DNA from: UBA966 sp046350355
GTDB taxonomy: Bacteria > Planctomycetota > Phycisphaerae > Phycisphaerales > SM1A02
DNA: 64,000 bases
NCBI GenBank assembly: GCA_046350355.1
Contig: JAXMAN010000001.1
Location: forward strand, 1,178,001-1,242,000
Direction: 5' to 3'
The notes beneath the pieces are model-generated. The model did no database searches. It had not been told where the DNA came from and saw only the letters and a program-made list of their open reading frames with translations. Below are positions 17,560-26,358 of the stretch, in pieces (the stretch's first letter is position 1; every line of letters begins with the position of its first letter). The position numbers were made by a program, and so were the translations under genes.

Positions 17560-18255
17560 TCAGCGGGGGCTCGCGCCGCCGGCGGCGGGGGCGGGGGCCG
17601 GGGCGGCGCCCGCGTCCGCGCCCGGGGTGCGCGGGGCGGTGCTGCGCTCGTTGTTCATGCGCAGGATGAGCTTGTCGGTCACGTCGGTCTGCTTGGCCGC
17701 GAAGAGCACCTTGCGGCGCACGATCTGCTCCTGCGCCTGCGCCTCCTGCGGGGTCTTGCTGTCGCGCTGGATCTGCAGGTCGTTGACGCCGTCGTTGACC
17801 ATGACGAGGTCGTACCCCTCCGCCTGCGCGAGCTTCTCGCACGCCTGGCGGATGTTGCGGTACATGCTCTGCCACATCAGCGCGCGCTCGCGGTCGATCT
17901 CGACCTGCTTGACGCGCGCCCAGTTCTCCAGGCGGAGCTGGTCGCGGGCGAGCTCGTCGCGCAGCACGACGCGGTCCGCCTCGGGAGCGGTCTCGAGCTT
18001 CGCGCCCTTGTCCTTGATCTCCTTCTGGCGCGCGGCGAGCTCCTCCTCGATCTTCTTCTTGAGGGCGTTGAGCTGCACCTCCCAGTCGCTGCGCTCGGTG
18101 AGCTTGTCGATGAGGCGGACCAGGTCGACGACCGCCACGGAGGTCGGCGGGGCGGCCATGCGCGCCGTCGCCCCGGAGCTCGAGGAGAATGCCCAGGCGA
18201 GGCCCACGGCGGACGCGGCGATCGACGCCGCGGCGATGCTGCGGAGGTTCTTCAT
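17560..18255 (-). CDS. OmpH/Skp-family periplasmic chaperone, copy 1 (next to bamA)
   Basis: A 231-residue exported protein. The signal peptide (MKNLRSIAAASIAASAVGLA) is followed by the Skp motif VAVVDLVRLIDKLTERSDWE, a coiled coil (KKKIEEELAARQKEIKDKG) and GYDLVMVNDGVNDLQ. Sequence is quite diverged from the downstream copy while keeping the same layout. The ATG at 18255 is preferred over that at 18264 because a minus-strand TACAAT (18268 to 18263) would overlap the upstream codon. It is placed 28 bases after bamA. Confidence 0.86.
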   Translation of the reverse strand: MKNLRSIAAASIAASAVGLAWAFSSSSGATARMAAPPTSVAVVDLVRLIDKLTERSDWEVQLNALKKKIEEELAARQKEIKDKGAKLETAPEADRVVLRDELARDQLRLENWARVKQVEIDRERALMWQSMYRNIRQACEKLAQAEGYDLVMVNDGVNDLQIQRDSKTPQEAQAQEQIVRRKVLFAAKQTDVTDKLILRMNNERSTAPRTPGADAGAAPAPAPAAGGASPR

Positions 18256-18262
18256 CCCCGGC

Positions 18263-18268
18263 ATTGTA
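18263..18268 (-). promoter_or_regulatory. -10-like TACAAT before first skp-like gene
   Basis: Minus-strand TACAAT ends 7 bases before the ATG at 18255. It could give the skp-lpx genes a promoter independent of bamA. Confidence 0.45.
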
Positions 18269-18283
18269 CGGACGGCCCGGGGG

Positions 18284-20716
18284 TCAGAAGGGCAGGTCGA
18301 TCGTGAAGCTGAAGATCTGGGTCCCGTCGAGCGGCTGCTTCAGCACGGGGTACGCGAAGTCCAGGGCGATGGGCGCCTGGCCGAACTGCGGGATGAAGAT
18401 GCGCAGGCCGGCGCCGATGCCGACGCGGTACTGGGCGAGCCACTGGTCGTCGTTGACGGTGCCGCTGTCGACGAAGAAGACGATGGCGAGGAACTCGCCC
18501 ATGACGGGGATCTCGTACTGCGCCCCGGCGAAGAACATGAAGTTGCCGCCGATGGGGTTGGTCGTCTGCTTGGTCGGGTCGTCGATGGTGCCGAAGGCCT
18601 TCGGGCTGACGGTGCGGAAGTCGAAGCCGCGCAGGGTGCGGCCGCCCAGGTACCAGCGCTCGTAGACGGGCGCGTCCTCGGAGAAGATGTAGCCGCACTC
18701 GCTGCGCAGGCGCAGCACCTGCTTGCGGCCCATGAAGTCCTCGTAGGTCGTGAAGAACTGCGTGATGCCGGCCTTGACCTGCGGATAGGTGTAGTCGCCG
18801 CCGAAGATGCCGTGGTAGCCGACCTGCATCTCGATCTGCGAGCCGCGCGACGGGCGCATGTAGTTGTCGACCTCGGTGCGCGTGAGCTCGGCGAAGAGCG
18901 CGCTGATGTAGCTCGGGCCGCGCTGGTCGTAGATCGCCAGCGGCGTGTTGCCGCTGAAGTCGTAGAGCTTCACGTTCTCGACGCGCGGGTTGACGTTGAA
19001 GGACCAGTAGTCGCCCACGCGCGTGCCGATCCCGAAGAGGCCGCTCACGCGCTGCTCGGCGTACTGGTCGTAGAAGCGGGTGCGGAAGTTGCCGCCGGCG
19101 CTGCCGCTGATGTCGGTGTCGAGCAGGTGCGGATCGCTGATGGAGATGTTGTAGTTGCTGACCTCCAGGCCGGGCTGGATGGCCAGCGTGAAGTTCTGGC
19201 CCGCGCCGCGGAAGGCGCGGCCGCCGACCAGCTCGTCGAAGCTCTGCGGCCAGTCGAAGAGGTCGAAGTTCTGCTGCTTGACGGAGATCTCGCCGAAGAG
19301 GCCGCTGTCCGTGCCGGCGCCGACGCCGAAGTTCACGGAGCCGGTCTGCTTCTCCTTGACCTCGACGAGGATGTCGCGCACCGTCGGGTCGGTCGCGTCG
19401 GGCTGCTGCGGCGTGATGCGCGGCTCGCGGAAGAGCTGCGAGGCCTCCAGGCGCTTCTTCGAGCTCTCGATCTCGCGGCCGTCGATGGGGCGCCCGGGCT
19501 GCATGCGCACCAGGCGGCGGATGACCTTGTCGCGCGTGACGAAGTTGCCCTGGACGTTCACCAGGCCCGTCATGTAGGTGCTGCCCTCGACCACCGTGAG
19601 GATGAGGTCGACCTCGGGCTGCTCTCCGACGCGCACGTAGGTGTCGCCCACGCGCGCGTCGATGTAGCCCATGATCTGGTACGCCTGCACGATCGCCTTC
19701 GTCGTCTTCTCGATGAGGTTGCGCTGGAAGGGGTCGCCGCGCTGGATGACCGCCAGGTTGGCGATCTGCTCGCGCGTCATCACCTGCGGGATGGCCCCCA
19801 TCGCGCCCTCGACGACGATGTCGCGCAGCCGGTACTGGCGCCCCTCGCTGATGACGAAGACGACCTTCGCCTCGCGCTGGTCGGCGCTCTGCTCCACGCG
19901 CTTGTCGACGCGGACGTCCATGTAGCCGCGGTCCTTGTAGTAGCGGTCCAGCGTGGCCACGTCGTCGACGAGCTGGTCGTCGTCCAGCTCGCCCTTGCGG
20001 AAGAGGAAGATCCAGGGCTTGGTCTTGATCTGCGCGCCCAGCTCGTCCGCGTCGAAGGCCTTGTTGCCCACGAACTCGATCTCGCGGATGCGCACGCGCG
20101 GGCCCTCGACGATCCGGAAGATCAGGATGCCGTCGTCGGAGAGGCGGGTCTCGTCGGGGGTGACCTCGGCCAGGTAGTTGCCGCGGCCGCGGTAGAGCTC
20201 CTTGATGCGGAAGACCGACTGCTCGAGCAGGAAGTCGTCGCGCGGCGCGCCCGCCTTCAGGGGAACGGCGGCGCGGAGCTCCTGGTCGTTGACCAGCTTG
20301 TTGCCCACGAACTGGATGTCGCGGACGATGTCCTGCTCGCCCAGGGTGTAGGTCACCTCGACGGAGCCGTCGGGAAGGATCTCCACCGAGGCGTCCACCA
20401 CGTCGAAGCGACCGAGGCGGTAGAGGGTGGCGACGTCGGCGTTGACGACCTTCGCGTCGTAGGGCTGGCCGACGGCGATGCGCAGGTTGTTGCGCACCTC
20501 CTGCTCGGCGACGAGCTTGAGCCCCTTCACCTGCACGCTCGAGACGGGACGGTCGGAGAGGGAGTCGTCGTCGACGTCGATGGCCAGCGCCCGCGCGGGC
20601 GCGAGCAGCAGGAGGACCGCGGCGAGCATCGCCACGACCAGCCGACGCGCGGACGCGCGCCGGCCCGCGGGGGAGGGGGCGCCCCCGAACGGGGTCTTGG
20701 CTCGCGGCGGGGTCAT
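18284..20716 (-). CDS. bamA: Outer membrane protein assembly factor BamA
   Basis: An 810-residue Omp85 protein. The signal peptide spans about residues 20-45 (RLVVAMLAAVLLLLAPARAL). Five POTRA domains follow, from VSSVQVKGLKLVAEQEVRNN to about residue 440 (further POTRA-type motifs include RIREIEFVGNKAFDADEL and QVMTREQIANLAVIQRGDPF). The barrel holds LGGRTLRGFDF, the family's VRGF-type loop-6 motif, and ends in a strand with terminal Phe (IFSFTIDLPF). BamA inserts beta-barrels into the outer membrane, direct evidence for a diderm. It leads the operon with skp, skp, lpxD, lpxC-fabZ and lpxA. Minus-strand TATTCT at 20734-20729 lies 12 bases upstream. Confidence 0.95.
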   Translation of the reverse strand: MTPPRAKTPFGGAPSPAGRRASARRLVVAMLAAVLLLLAPARALAIDVDDDSLSDRPVSSVQVKGLKLVAEQEVRNNLRIAVGQPYDAKVVNADVATLYRLGRFDVVDASVEILPDGSVEVTYTLGEQDIVRDIQFVGNKLVNDQELRAAVPLKAGAPRDDFLLEQSVFRIKELYRGRGNYLAEVTPDETRLSDDGILIFRIVEGPRVRIREIEFVGNKAFDADELGAQIKTKPWIFLFRKGELDDDQLVDDVATLDRYYKDRGYMDVRVDKRVEQSADQREAKVVFVISEGRQYRLRDIVVEGAMGAIPQVMTREQIANLAVIQRGDPFQRNLIEKTTKAIVQAYQIMGYIDARVGDTYVRVGEQPEVDLILTVVEGSTYMTGLVNVQGNFVTRDKVIRRLVRMQPGRPIDGREIESSKKRLEASQLFREPRITPQQPDATDPTVRDILVEVKEKQTGSVNFGVGAGTDSGLFGEISVKQQNFDLFDWPQSFDELVGGRAFRGAGQNFTLAIQPGLEVSNYNISISDPHLLDTDISGSAGGNFRTRFYDQYAEQRVSGLFGIGTRVGDYWSFNVNPRVENVKLYDFSGNTPLAIYDQRGPSYISALFAELTRTEVDNYMRPSRGSQIEMQVGYHGIFGGDYTYPQVKAGITQFFTTYEDFMGRKQVLRLRSECGYIFSEDAPVYERWYLGGRTLRGFDFRTVSPKAFGTIDDPTKQTTNPIGGNFMFFAGAQYEIPVMGEFLAIVFFVDSGTVNDDQWLAQYRVGIGAGLRIFIPQFGQAPIALDFAYPVLKQPLDGTQIFSFTIDLPF

Positions 20717-20728
20717 CCGGTCCGGGCA

Positions 20729-20734
20729 AGAATA
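20729..20734 (-). promoter_or_regulatory. -10-like TATTCT before bamA
   Basis: Minus-strand TATTCT ends 12 bases before the bamA ATG at 20716. It is the likely main promoter of the envelope operon. Confidence 0.45.
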
Positions 20735-20762
20735 GCCGCACGCCGTCCGCTTCGGTTAGCCT

Positions 20763-20816
20763 TCGCGTCCCCCGCGGCGGGCGCGCATCGGCGCGCCGCG
20801 CGCCGCGCGGACGCGA
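20763..20816 (+). promoter_or_regulatory. Structured leader upstream of gcvT
   Basis: An 8-base inverted repeat, TCGCGTCC (20763-20770) and GGACGCGA (20809-20816), encloses a very GC-rich region that can form further hairpins (GGCGCGC/GCGCGCC types). The Shine-Dalgarno AGGAAGG follows at 20824-20830. TAGCCT at 20757-20762 could be the -10. No glycine-riboswitch core is visible. Confidence 0.35.
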
Positions 20817-20839
20817 CACCGACAGGAAGGATCAGCGCG

Positions 20840-21979
20840 ATGTCCCAGGCCACCCTCAACCGCACGCCCTTCCATCCCTGGAGCGCCGAGCGCGGCGCCC
20901 GCTTCGTGGACTTCGCCGGCTGGGAGATGCCGATGTCCTACGGCTCGATCATCGACGAGCACCACGCCTGCCGGACGGGCGCGGCCTTCTTCGACGTGAG
21001 CCACATGGGCCGCTTCCGCGTCACCGGCCGCCACGCGCGCCGCTTCCTGGACCACGTCTGCACCCGCGGGATCATGGGCATGCAGCGCGGCATGGTGCGC
21101 TACTCGCTCGTCTGCAACGAGCGCGGCGGCGTCCGCGACGACGTCCTCGTCTACTGCTACGAGGAGGACGACTACCTGATGGTCGTCAACGCCTCCAACC
21201 GCCTGAAGCTGCTGGACTGGTTCCGCGGCATCAAGGAGCGCGAGAAGATGGTCTTCGCGCTCGAGGACGTGACCCAGGAGACCGCGATGGCGGCGATCCA
21301 GGGCCCCAAGGTCATCGAGATCGTCGGCACGATGAGCCGCGAGATCCCCACGCTCAAGCGCTACCGATTCGCCGAGAAGAGCCTGATGATCGCCAAGCTC
21401 ACCGTCAGCCGCACCGGCTACACCGGCGAGGACGGCGTCGAGCTGATCATGGGCTCCACCGTCGCGCGCTTCGTGCTGCCGATGCTGCTGCGCGAGAAGG
21501 AGGGGGTCGCCGCCGCCGTGCGCCCCGCCGGCCTGGGCGCGCGCGACACGCTGCGCACCGAGGCGAGCATGCCCCTCTACGGCCACGAGATCTCCGAGGA
21601 CATCGACCCCATCAGCGCGGGCCTCTCCTTCGCCGTCAAGCTCGACAAGGGCGACGCGGACGAGCGCGAGGGCCGCTTCATCGGCCAGGACGCGCTGCGC
21701 GCGATCGCCAAGGCCGGCCCGAAGCACGCGCTCGTGGGCTTCGAGGTCGAGGGCCGCCGCGCCGCCCGCCAGGGCATGGCGATCCACCGCGGCGGCGAGC
21801 ACGTGGGCCACGTGACCAGCGGCTGCCTGAGCCCCACCCTCGACAAGGTCATCGCGATGGGCTACGTCCCGACGGAGCTCTCCGCCGTGGGCACCGAGTT
21901 CGAGATCGACCTGGGCAAGGCCCGCACCGCCGCGAAGGTGGTGAAGATGCCCTTCTACAACCCCGTCCGCGGAAGCTGA
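20840..21979 (+). CDS. gcvT: Aminomethyltransferase (glycine cleavage system T protein)
   Basis: A 379-residue folate enzyme that transfers the methylene group from H-protein-bound aminomethyl-lipoate to tetrahydrofolate. Family motifs: RTPFHPWSAERGARFVDFAG, GAAFFDVSHMGRF, SRTGYTGEDGVELIM (folate-binding Glu/Asp region), AGLGARDTLRTEA and the C-terminal barrel GHVTSGCLSPTLDKVIAMGY. Length matches the usual 365-380. The ATG at 20840 has Shine-Dalgarno AGGAAGG 9 bases upstream. No gcvH or gcvP lies nearby, so the rest of the system is elsewhere. Confidence 0.95.
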   Translation: MSQATLNRTPFHPWSAERGARFVDFAGWEMPMSYGSIIDEHHACRTGAAFFDVSHMGRFRVTGRHARRFLDHVCTRGIMGMQRGMVRYSLVCNERGGVRDDVLVYCYEEDDYLMVVNASNRLKLLDWFRGIKEREKMVFALEDVTQETAMAAIQGPKVIEIVGTMSREIPTLKRYRFAEKSLMIAKLTVSRTGYTGEDGVELIMGSTVARFVLPMLLREKEGVAAAVRPAGLGARDTLRTEASMPLYGHEISEDIDPISAGLSFAVKLDKGDADEREGRFIGQDALRAIAKAGPKHALVGFEVEGRRAARQGMAIHRGGEHVGHVTSGCLSPTLDKVIAMGYVPTELSAVGTEFEIDLGKARTAAKVVKMPFYNPVRGS

Positions 21980-22028
21980 GTCCCGCGCGCGCCGGCCGCG
22001 CCGGGCTGGATCCTCCCGGCGGGGATCC

Positions 22029-22940
22029 CTACGGCTGGACCTTGCGCTTGCGTCCCGGACGCCGGCGCTCGCCCTCGATGGGCAGCTGGTTCTCGCGGAA
22101 GAAGCGCGTCGGGCGGTCGTCGCAGAGCTGCACCTGCAGCTTGCGGAGCGCCTCGACCTCGATCTGGCGCACGCGCTCGCGGGTGAGCCCGACCTCGGCG
22201 CCGATCTGCTTGAGCGTGAGCGGCTCCTTGCCCTCCAGGCCGAAGCGCAGGCGCAGCACGCGCGCGTCGCGCTCGTCGATGGAGTCCAGGAGCTTCAGGA
22301 TGACCGCGAAGTCCTCGCGCCGCTCCACGTCCAGCTCGGGGGCCGGGGCGCGCGTGTCCTCGAAGATGTCGGCGAAGTCGACGGTCTCGCCGTCCTCCTT
22401 CGTGGGAGCCTGGCTGGGCGCGTGGTAGGCCTTGACGGCGCGCTTGACGATGAGGAGCTTCTTGACCGGAAGCTTCATCTCCTTCGCCAGCTCCTGCATC
22501 GTGGGCTGGCGGCCCAGGCGCTCCTCGAGCTGGCGCGTCGTCTGCTTCCAGCGCGCGATGAGCTCGACCATGTAGGCGGGGATGTGGATCGGCTGGACGG
22601 CGTTGATCAGCGTGCGCTTGATCGCCTGCTTGATCCACCAGCTCGCGTAGGTGCTGAAGCGCGCCCCCTGCGCGGGATCGAAGCCCTCGACCGCCTTGAT
22701 CAGGCCGACGTTGCCTTCCTCGATCAGGTCCGAGAGGGGCAGGCCGCGGTGCGCGTAGTTCTTGGAGATGGAGATCACCAGGCGCAGGTTCGCCTTGATC
22801 ATCCGCTCCTTCGCCTCCGGGCACTCGTCGTTGATGATGCGCCAGCCCAGCTCCTTCTCCTCAGCGGGGGTCAGGAGCCGTTCCTCGTTGATCTCGCGGA
22901 GGTAGAGCTGAAGTTCGCTCTGGACGCCGGGCTTCGCCAT
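22029..22940 (-). CDS. RNA polymerase sigma-70 family factor (RpoD/SigA type)
   Basis: A 303-residue sigma factor with regions 1.2 (SELQLYLREINEERLLTPAE), 2 (ANLRLVISISKNYAHRGLPL, DLIEEGNVGLIKAVEGFDP, GARFSTYASWWIKQAIKRT), 3 and 4 (LTLKQIGAEVGLTRERVRQI EVEALRKL). No region 1.1 is present and the C-terminal tail is basic. The region 2.4 and 4.2 residues resemble primary sigmas, so it should read TAnnnT-type -10 elements. Whether it is the housekeeping sigma or a group 2 paralogue cannot be decided from one window. Its own candidate promoter is TTGCCT, 16 bases, TACGAT on the minus strand at 23030-23003. Shine-Dalgarno AGCAGGA precedes the ATG. Confidence 0.93.
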   Translation of the reverse strand: MAKPGVQSELQLYLREINEERLLTPAEEKELGWRIINDECPEAKERMIKANLRLVISISKNYAHRGLPLSDLIEEGNVGLIKAVEGFDPAQGARFSTYASWWIKQAIKRTLINAVQPIHIPAYMVELIARWKQTTRQLEERLGRQPTMQELAKEMKLPVKKLLIVKRAVKAYHAPSQAPTKEDGETVDFADIFEDTRAPAPELDVERREDFAVILKLLDSIDERDARVLRLRFGLEGKEPLTLKQIGAEVGLTRERVRQIEVEALRKLQVQLCDDRPTRFFRENQLPIEGERRRPGRKRKVQP

Positions 22941-23002
22941 TCCTGCTCACGATCTCGCGATCGAAGTCCCGCCGGTGCCACGCGCACCACATCGGGCTCG
23001 TC

Positions 23003-23030
23003 ATCGTACGCACCGCTTCGGCAAAGGCAA
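23003..23030 (-). promoter_or_regulatory. Candidate promoter of the sigma factor gene
   Basis: On the minus strand TTGCCT (23030-23025) and TACGAT (23008-23003) are separated by 16 bases, 62 bases before the ATG at 22940. This is one of few sites here with a -35-like box. Confidence 0.4.
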
Positions 23031-23085
23031 CCCGGAGACTTTGCCTCCGTCTCACCCAGATACGATGATTCAGTGCGAGTCGGGA

Positions 23086-23997
23086 ATGACGGGCCCTGAA
23101 CAATCGATGCCGCCCGAAGATTCCTCCCCACCGGACCCTCCGGGGGGCGGGGATGCCGCCGGCGGAGGGTCTGCGAACCTTCCCGACGACGGCCCACCGG
23201 ATATTGCCGGTTCGGACGCTCCGGGGACGGATGTCCCCGGGGATCCACGGGAAGACCTCAGTCCGATACTTGCCCGCTGGCCCTTCGAGCCGGGGCGCAC
23301 CAACGTCCGCCTGATCCGCACCGCCACTGGTGAAGCGGCGATCCAGGTGCGTCTGGAGCTCGGCCTCCTGCAGCTGGCGTGCACCGGTCGTCCCGATGGG
23401 CAGCGCCCGCACGGGATGGAGAGCCTGCTGGAGTGGCAGCTCGCGCGCCGGGCGGCGCAGGTGGAGCGCCACGGATCCGCCGAGGGCTTCAAGCTCACGC
23501 CGCAGGAATGCGATGCGCTGCGCGACGAGGGCACGCAGGTCTACCACCGCTACGTCGCGCTCTTCGCGCTCGAGCAGTACGAGGGAGTCGTGCGCGACAC
23601 GCGCCGCAACCTGCAGATGTTCGACCTCTGCCGCGAGCACGGCACGACGCAGGGCGACCGCACGGTGCTCGAGCAGTACCGCCCCTTCGTCGTGATGATG
23701 CGCGCGCGCGCCGAGGCGGCGATCGCGCTGAAGTCGGGACGCCCGCGCCTGGCGCTGCTGGCGGTCGACCACGCGCTGGAGGAGCTGCGCACGCACTTCG
23801 AGGAGCTGGGCTCGATGGGCGCCTTCGACCGCTCCAACGAGGTGACGCTGCTGCGCGGCATGCGCGACGCGCTCGTGCCGCGCCTGCCGCCGAGCCAGCG
23901 CTCGGAGCTCGAGGAGCGCCTGCGCCGCGCGATCGAGTCGGAGAACTACCGGCTGGCCGCGATCCTGCGCGACGAGCTGCGGCAGCTCGGTCCGTGA
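23086..23997 (+). CDS. UVR-motif protein of unknown function
   Basis: A 303-residue protein with a Pro/Asp-rich N-terminus (about 55 residues of low complexity), a helical middle and a C-terminal UvrB/UvrC-type motif LEERLRRAIESENYRLAAIL, then RDELRQLGP. UVR motifs mediate UvrB-UvrC pairing and also end McsA-type adaptors. There is no nuclease or helicase domain, so an adaptor role is likely. The central segment carries no recognisable domain. ATG at 23086 is preferred over 23065 because TACGAT at 23061-23066 would overlap the earlier codon; the earlier start would add 7 residues. Confidence 0.8.
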   Translation: MTGPEQSMPPEDSSPPDPPGGGDAAGGGSANLPDDGPPDIAGSDAPGTDVPGDPREDLSPILARWPFEPGRTNVRLIRTATGEAAIQVRLELGLLQLACTGRPDGQRPHGMESLLEWQLARRAAQVERHGSAEGFKLTPQECDALRDEGTQVYHRYVALFALEQYEGVVRDTRRNLQMFDLCREHGTTQGDRTVLEQYRPFVVMMRARAEAAIALKSGRPRLALLAVDHALEELRTHFEELGSMGAFDRSNEVTLLRGMRDALVPRLPPSQRSELEERLRRAIESENYRLAAILRDELRQLGP

Positions 23998-24006
23998 CGG
24001 GCGCGG

Positions 24007-26358
24007 TCAGGAGCCGCGGCGCGCGGCCAGGTCGAGGAACTGCGGCGCGAGCACCGGGCCGCCCAGGCCGGGATCCATCGCGCGCAGCCGCTGCACCTTG
24101 GGGGCGATCGCGTCGACGCTGCGGCTGACGCGGTCCAGGATCTGCAGGCGGCGAAGCTGCGCGAGCCACCAGGCGGGGGATTCCTCCACCGCGCCGCGCG
24201 CGATGCGGTCGTAGAGAGGCATCGCCTCCGCGAGCGCGGCGGGGCTGCTCACGGCCCACAGGCATTCGGCGAGCGCGAGCAGCGCGTCCTGGCGGTCGCC
24301 GCGCGCGGCGACCAGGCGGCGCGCGATCGGCAGCGCGGAATCATGGAGGCCGCCGGCCAGCAGCGCGCGCACGACGACCTCGTCGCGGTCGGGGCTGGTG
24401 GCGCCGCTGCGCGTGACGAAGTCGGCGAGCGCGAGCGCGCGCGATCGGGCGCGCTCGTCGGGCGGGTTCGAGACCAGCGTCGCGAGGTCCGCGGGGAGCT
24501 GGCGGCGCAGCACGCGCGCGGCGGCGTCGGCGGGGGCGTCGGGGCTCGCGCCCGAGCCCGCGCGCACGAGGCGGTCGCCCGAGATCGCGCGGCCCGCCGC
24601 GGAGAGGGCGGCGATGCGCTCCTCCAGCAGGCGCGCGCGCACGCCCGCGGGGACGCCGGGATCGTCGAAGGCGCGGTCGACGCGCTGGAGCACGGCGAGC
24701 GCGTCCTCGGGGCGCATCATCTGCGTCGCGGCCTCCGCGGCGGCGATCGCGAGGTCGGCGCGCATCGCCGGATCGGAGACGCCGGCGCGGTCGGCGCGGT
24801 CGAGTCCCTCGACGGCGCGCGCCCAGCGGCGCGCGGGCGGCTCGAGGTTCGCGTCGGCGGTGTCGGGGGAGAGCGCGAGCGCGGACTGCTCGACGCGCCA
24901 GGTGGCGTGGTCGGGGTGGTCGGGGAAGCGCGCGGAGGCGGTCGCGAGCACGCGCGCGAGCAGCACGGGGTCGCCGCTGCCGCGCGCGGCGGCGACGGCG
25001 GCGTCGATCGCGTGGCGCGAGGTCGGCTCGGCGGGATGCGCCTGCGCGTAGTCGAGCAGCGCCTGCGCGCCCTCGACGGGGCGGCCCAGCAGCAGCTCGG
25101 TGCGCCCGAGCTCGAGCATCGCGATGGAGCGCACGGCGGCGTCGAGCGCCTGGTCCGCGCACGCGGTGCGCAGCGCCTGCGCGGCCTGCGCGCGCGTCTC
25201 GGGGGCGCGCGCCTGCTGCAGCGCGCGCGCCACGCGCACGACGGCGTCGTCCATCGAGCCCGCGTTGCGCGCGATGCGTTCGAGCGCCTCCTGGCGCGCG
25301 GCGGCGCGGTGCGGCGCGGGCGCGGCCGCGGCGGCCTGCAGCCACGCCGCGTAGGGGGGCTTCGCCTTTGGGTCGGCGGGCTTGCCGGTGCGCGCGGCCT
25401 CCGCGGAGGCGTCGCGCGCGTGGCGGAACTCCGCGTCGCCCAGCACGAGCAGGCTCGCGAGCGAGAGCTCCGCGCCCAGGCGCTCGCGCGCGGCGGCGAG
25501 CGCGCGGCGGCGGCCGTCGGCCTCGGGCGCGGCGCACTCGGCCATGCCGACGATCGCGAGCACGCGCGAGCCCTCGGGCGCGTCGCGGCGCGCGGCGATG
25601 GGGCCGAGCATCGACTCCGCCTCGGTCTTCTTGCCGAGCTGCGCGTAGGCGAGCCCCAGCGAGAGGTCGGCGAGCGCGAGCGAGGGGCCGGTGAGCGAGC
25701 GGCGCAGCCCTTCCAGGCGCGCGGCGGAGGCGGCGAGGATGCCCGGCTCGTCGCCGGAGGGGAGCGCGTCGCACCAGGCGGCGAGCGTCGCCGCGCTCGC
25801 GCGCAGCAGCGGCACGCGGCGCGAGAGCTCCGTCGCGTCCAGGCGCGCGAGCAGCTCCGGCGGCGCCTGGCCTGAGGCGATCGTGCGGCGCGCGGCGGCG
25901 TCGGCGGCCTGCGCCCACGCGAGCGCGCGGCGCAGGATGTTCGTGGCGCGCTCGCGCTGCGCCGGCGTGGGGAGCCCCGCGACGGCGGCGATCCCGCAGC
26001 CGTCGGCGGGCAGGCCGATGAGGAGCGCGTCCTCGGCGGCGTCGGCGAGCCAGATCGACTGGCGCGGATCCTCGGTGGCGGCGAGCAGCGGTTCGCGCAG
26101 GCGCTCGAGCCGGTCGTAGGCGGCGACGGCGGCGGACTCGGTGGCGAACTCGCGCAGCGACTGCGCGCGCGCCTGCTCGACGGCGATGCGGATGGACTCC
26201 TGGAGCGCGGTGGAGTCGTCGTGCGCGGCGGGGGCGGGCGGCGCGGCGGTGGCGGGCGGCGCCCCCGGCGGCGCGGCCACCTGCGCGGGCGCGTGCGCGG
26301 CGGCGGCCAGCGCGAGCGCGCACGCGGCGGCGCGCAGCCTCGGCCCGCGCGCGCTCAC
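24007..26358 (-). CDS. Exported helical-repeat (TPR-like) protein of Exb operon
   Basis: A 783-residue exported protein with a signal peptide (AAACALALAAAAHAPAQ). The body is almost entirely alpha-helical and Ala/Arg-rich, with TPR-like pairs (for example LADLSLGLAYAQLGKKTEAES and ARVLATASARFPDHPDHATW). No enzymatic motif is seen. It is the last gene of the DoxX/vWA/ExbB/ExbD/ExbD group, and its GTG start overlaps the ExbD stop as GTGA. A role as periplasmic scaffold or secretion-related partner of the ExbBD motor is inferred only from position. It converges on the UVR-motif gene. Confidence 0.8.
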   Translation of the reverse strand: MSARGPRLRAAACALALAAAAHAPAQVAAPPGAPPATAAPPAPAAHDDSTALQESIRIAVEQARAQSLREFATESAAVAAYDRLERLREPLLAATEDPRQSIWLADAAEDALLIGLPADGCGIAAVAGLPTPAQRERATNILRRALAWAQAADAAARRTIASGQAPPELLARLDATELSRRVPLLRASAATLAAWCDALPSGDEPGILAASAARLEGLRRSLTGPSLALADLSLGLAYAQLGKKTEAESMLGPIAARRDAPEGSRVLAIVGMAECAAPEADGRRRALAAARERLGAELSLASLLVLGDAEFRHARDASAEAARTGKPADPKAKPPYAAWLQAAAAAPAPHRAAARQEALERIARNAGSMDDAVVRVARALQQARAPETRAQAAQALRTACADQALDAAVRSIAMLELGRTELLLGRPVEGAQALLDYAQAHPAEPTSRHAIDAAVAAARGSGDPVLLARVLATASARFPDHPDHATWRVEQSALALSPDTADANLEPPARRWARAVEGLDRADRAGVSDPAMRADLAIAAAEAATQMMRPEDALAVLQRVDRAFDDPGVPAGVRARLLEERIAALSAAGRAISGDRLVRAGSGASPDAPADAAARVLRRQLPADLATLVSNPPDERARSRALALADFVTRSGATSPDRDEVVVRALLAGGLHDSALPIARRLVAARGDRQDALLALAECLWAVSSPAALAEAMPLYDRIARGAVEESPAWWLAQLRRLQILDRVSRSVDAIAPKVQRLRAMDPGLGGPVLAPQFLDLAARRGS

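Noticed and set aside
18256..18264. ATG at 18264 for the first skp-like gene
   Set aside because: It overlaps a TACAAT hexamer and adds only three residues before a normal signal peptide.
17555..20839. Long plus-strand open frame leading into gcvT
   Set aside because: It is antisense to bamA and skp with repetitive Asp/Val/Ala content; the Shine-Dalgarno and family start place gcvT at 20840.
20763..20839. Glycine riboswitch before gcvT
   Set aside because: The leader is too short and lacks the conserved core; only a GC-rich hairpin is seen.
23065..23085. ATG at 23065 for the UVR-motif protein
   Set aside because: The TACGAT hexamer at 23061-23066 would overlap this start codon; 23086 gives normal spacing. 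Still possible.
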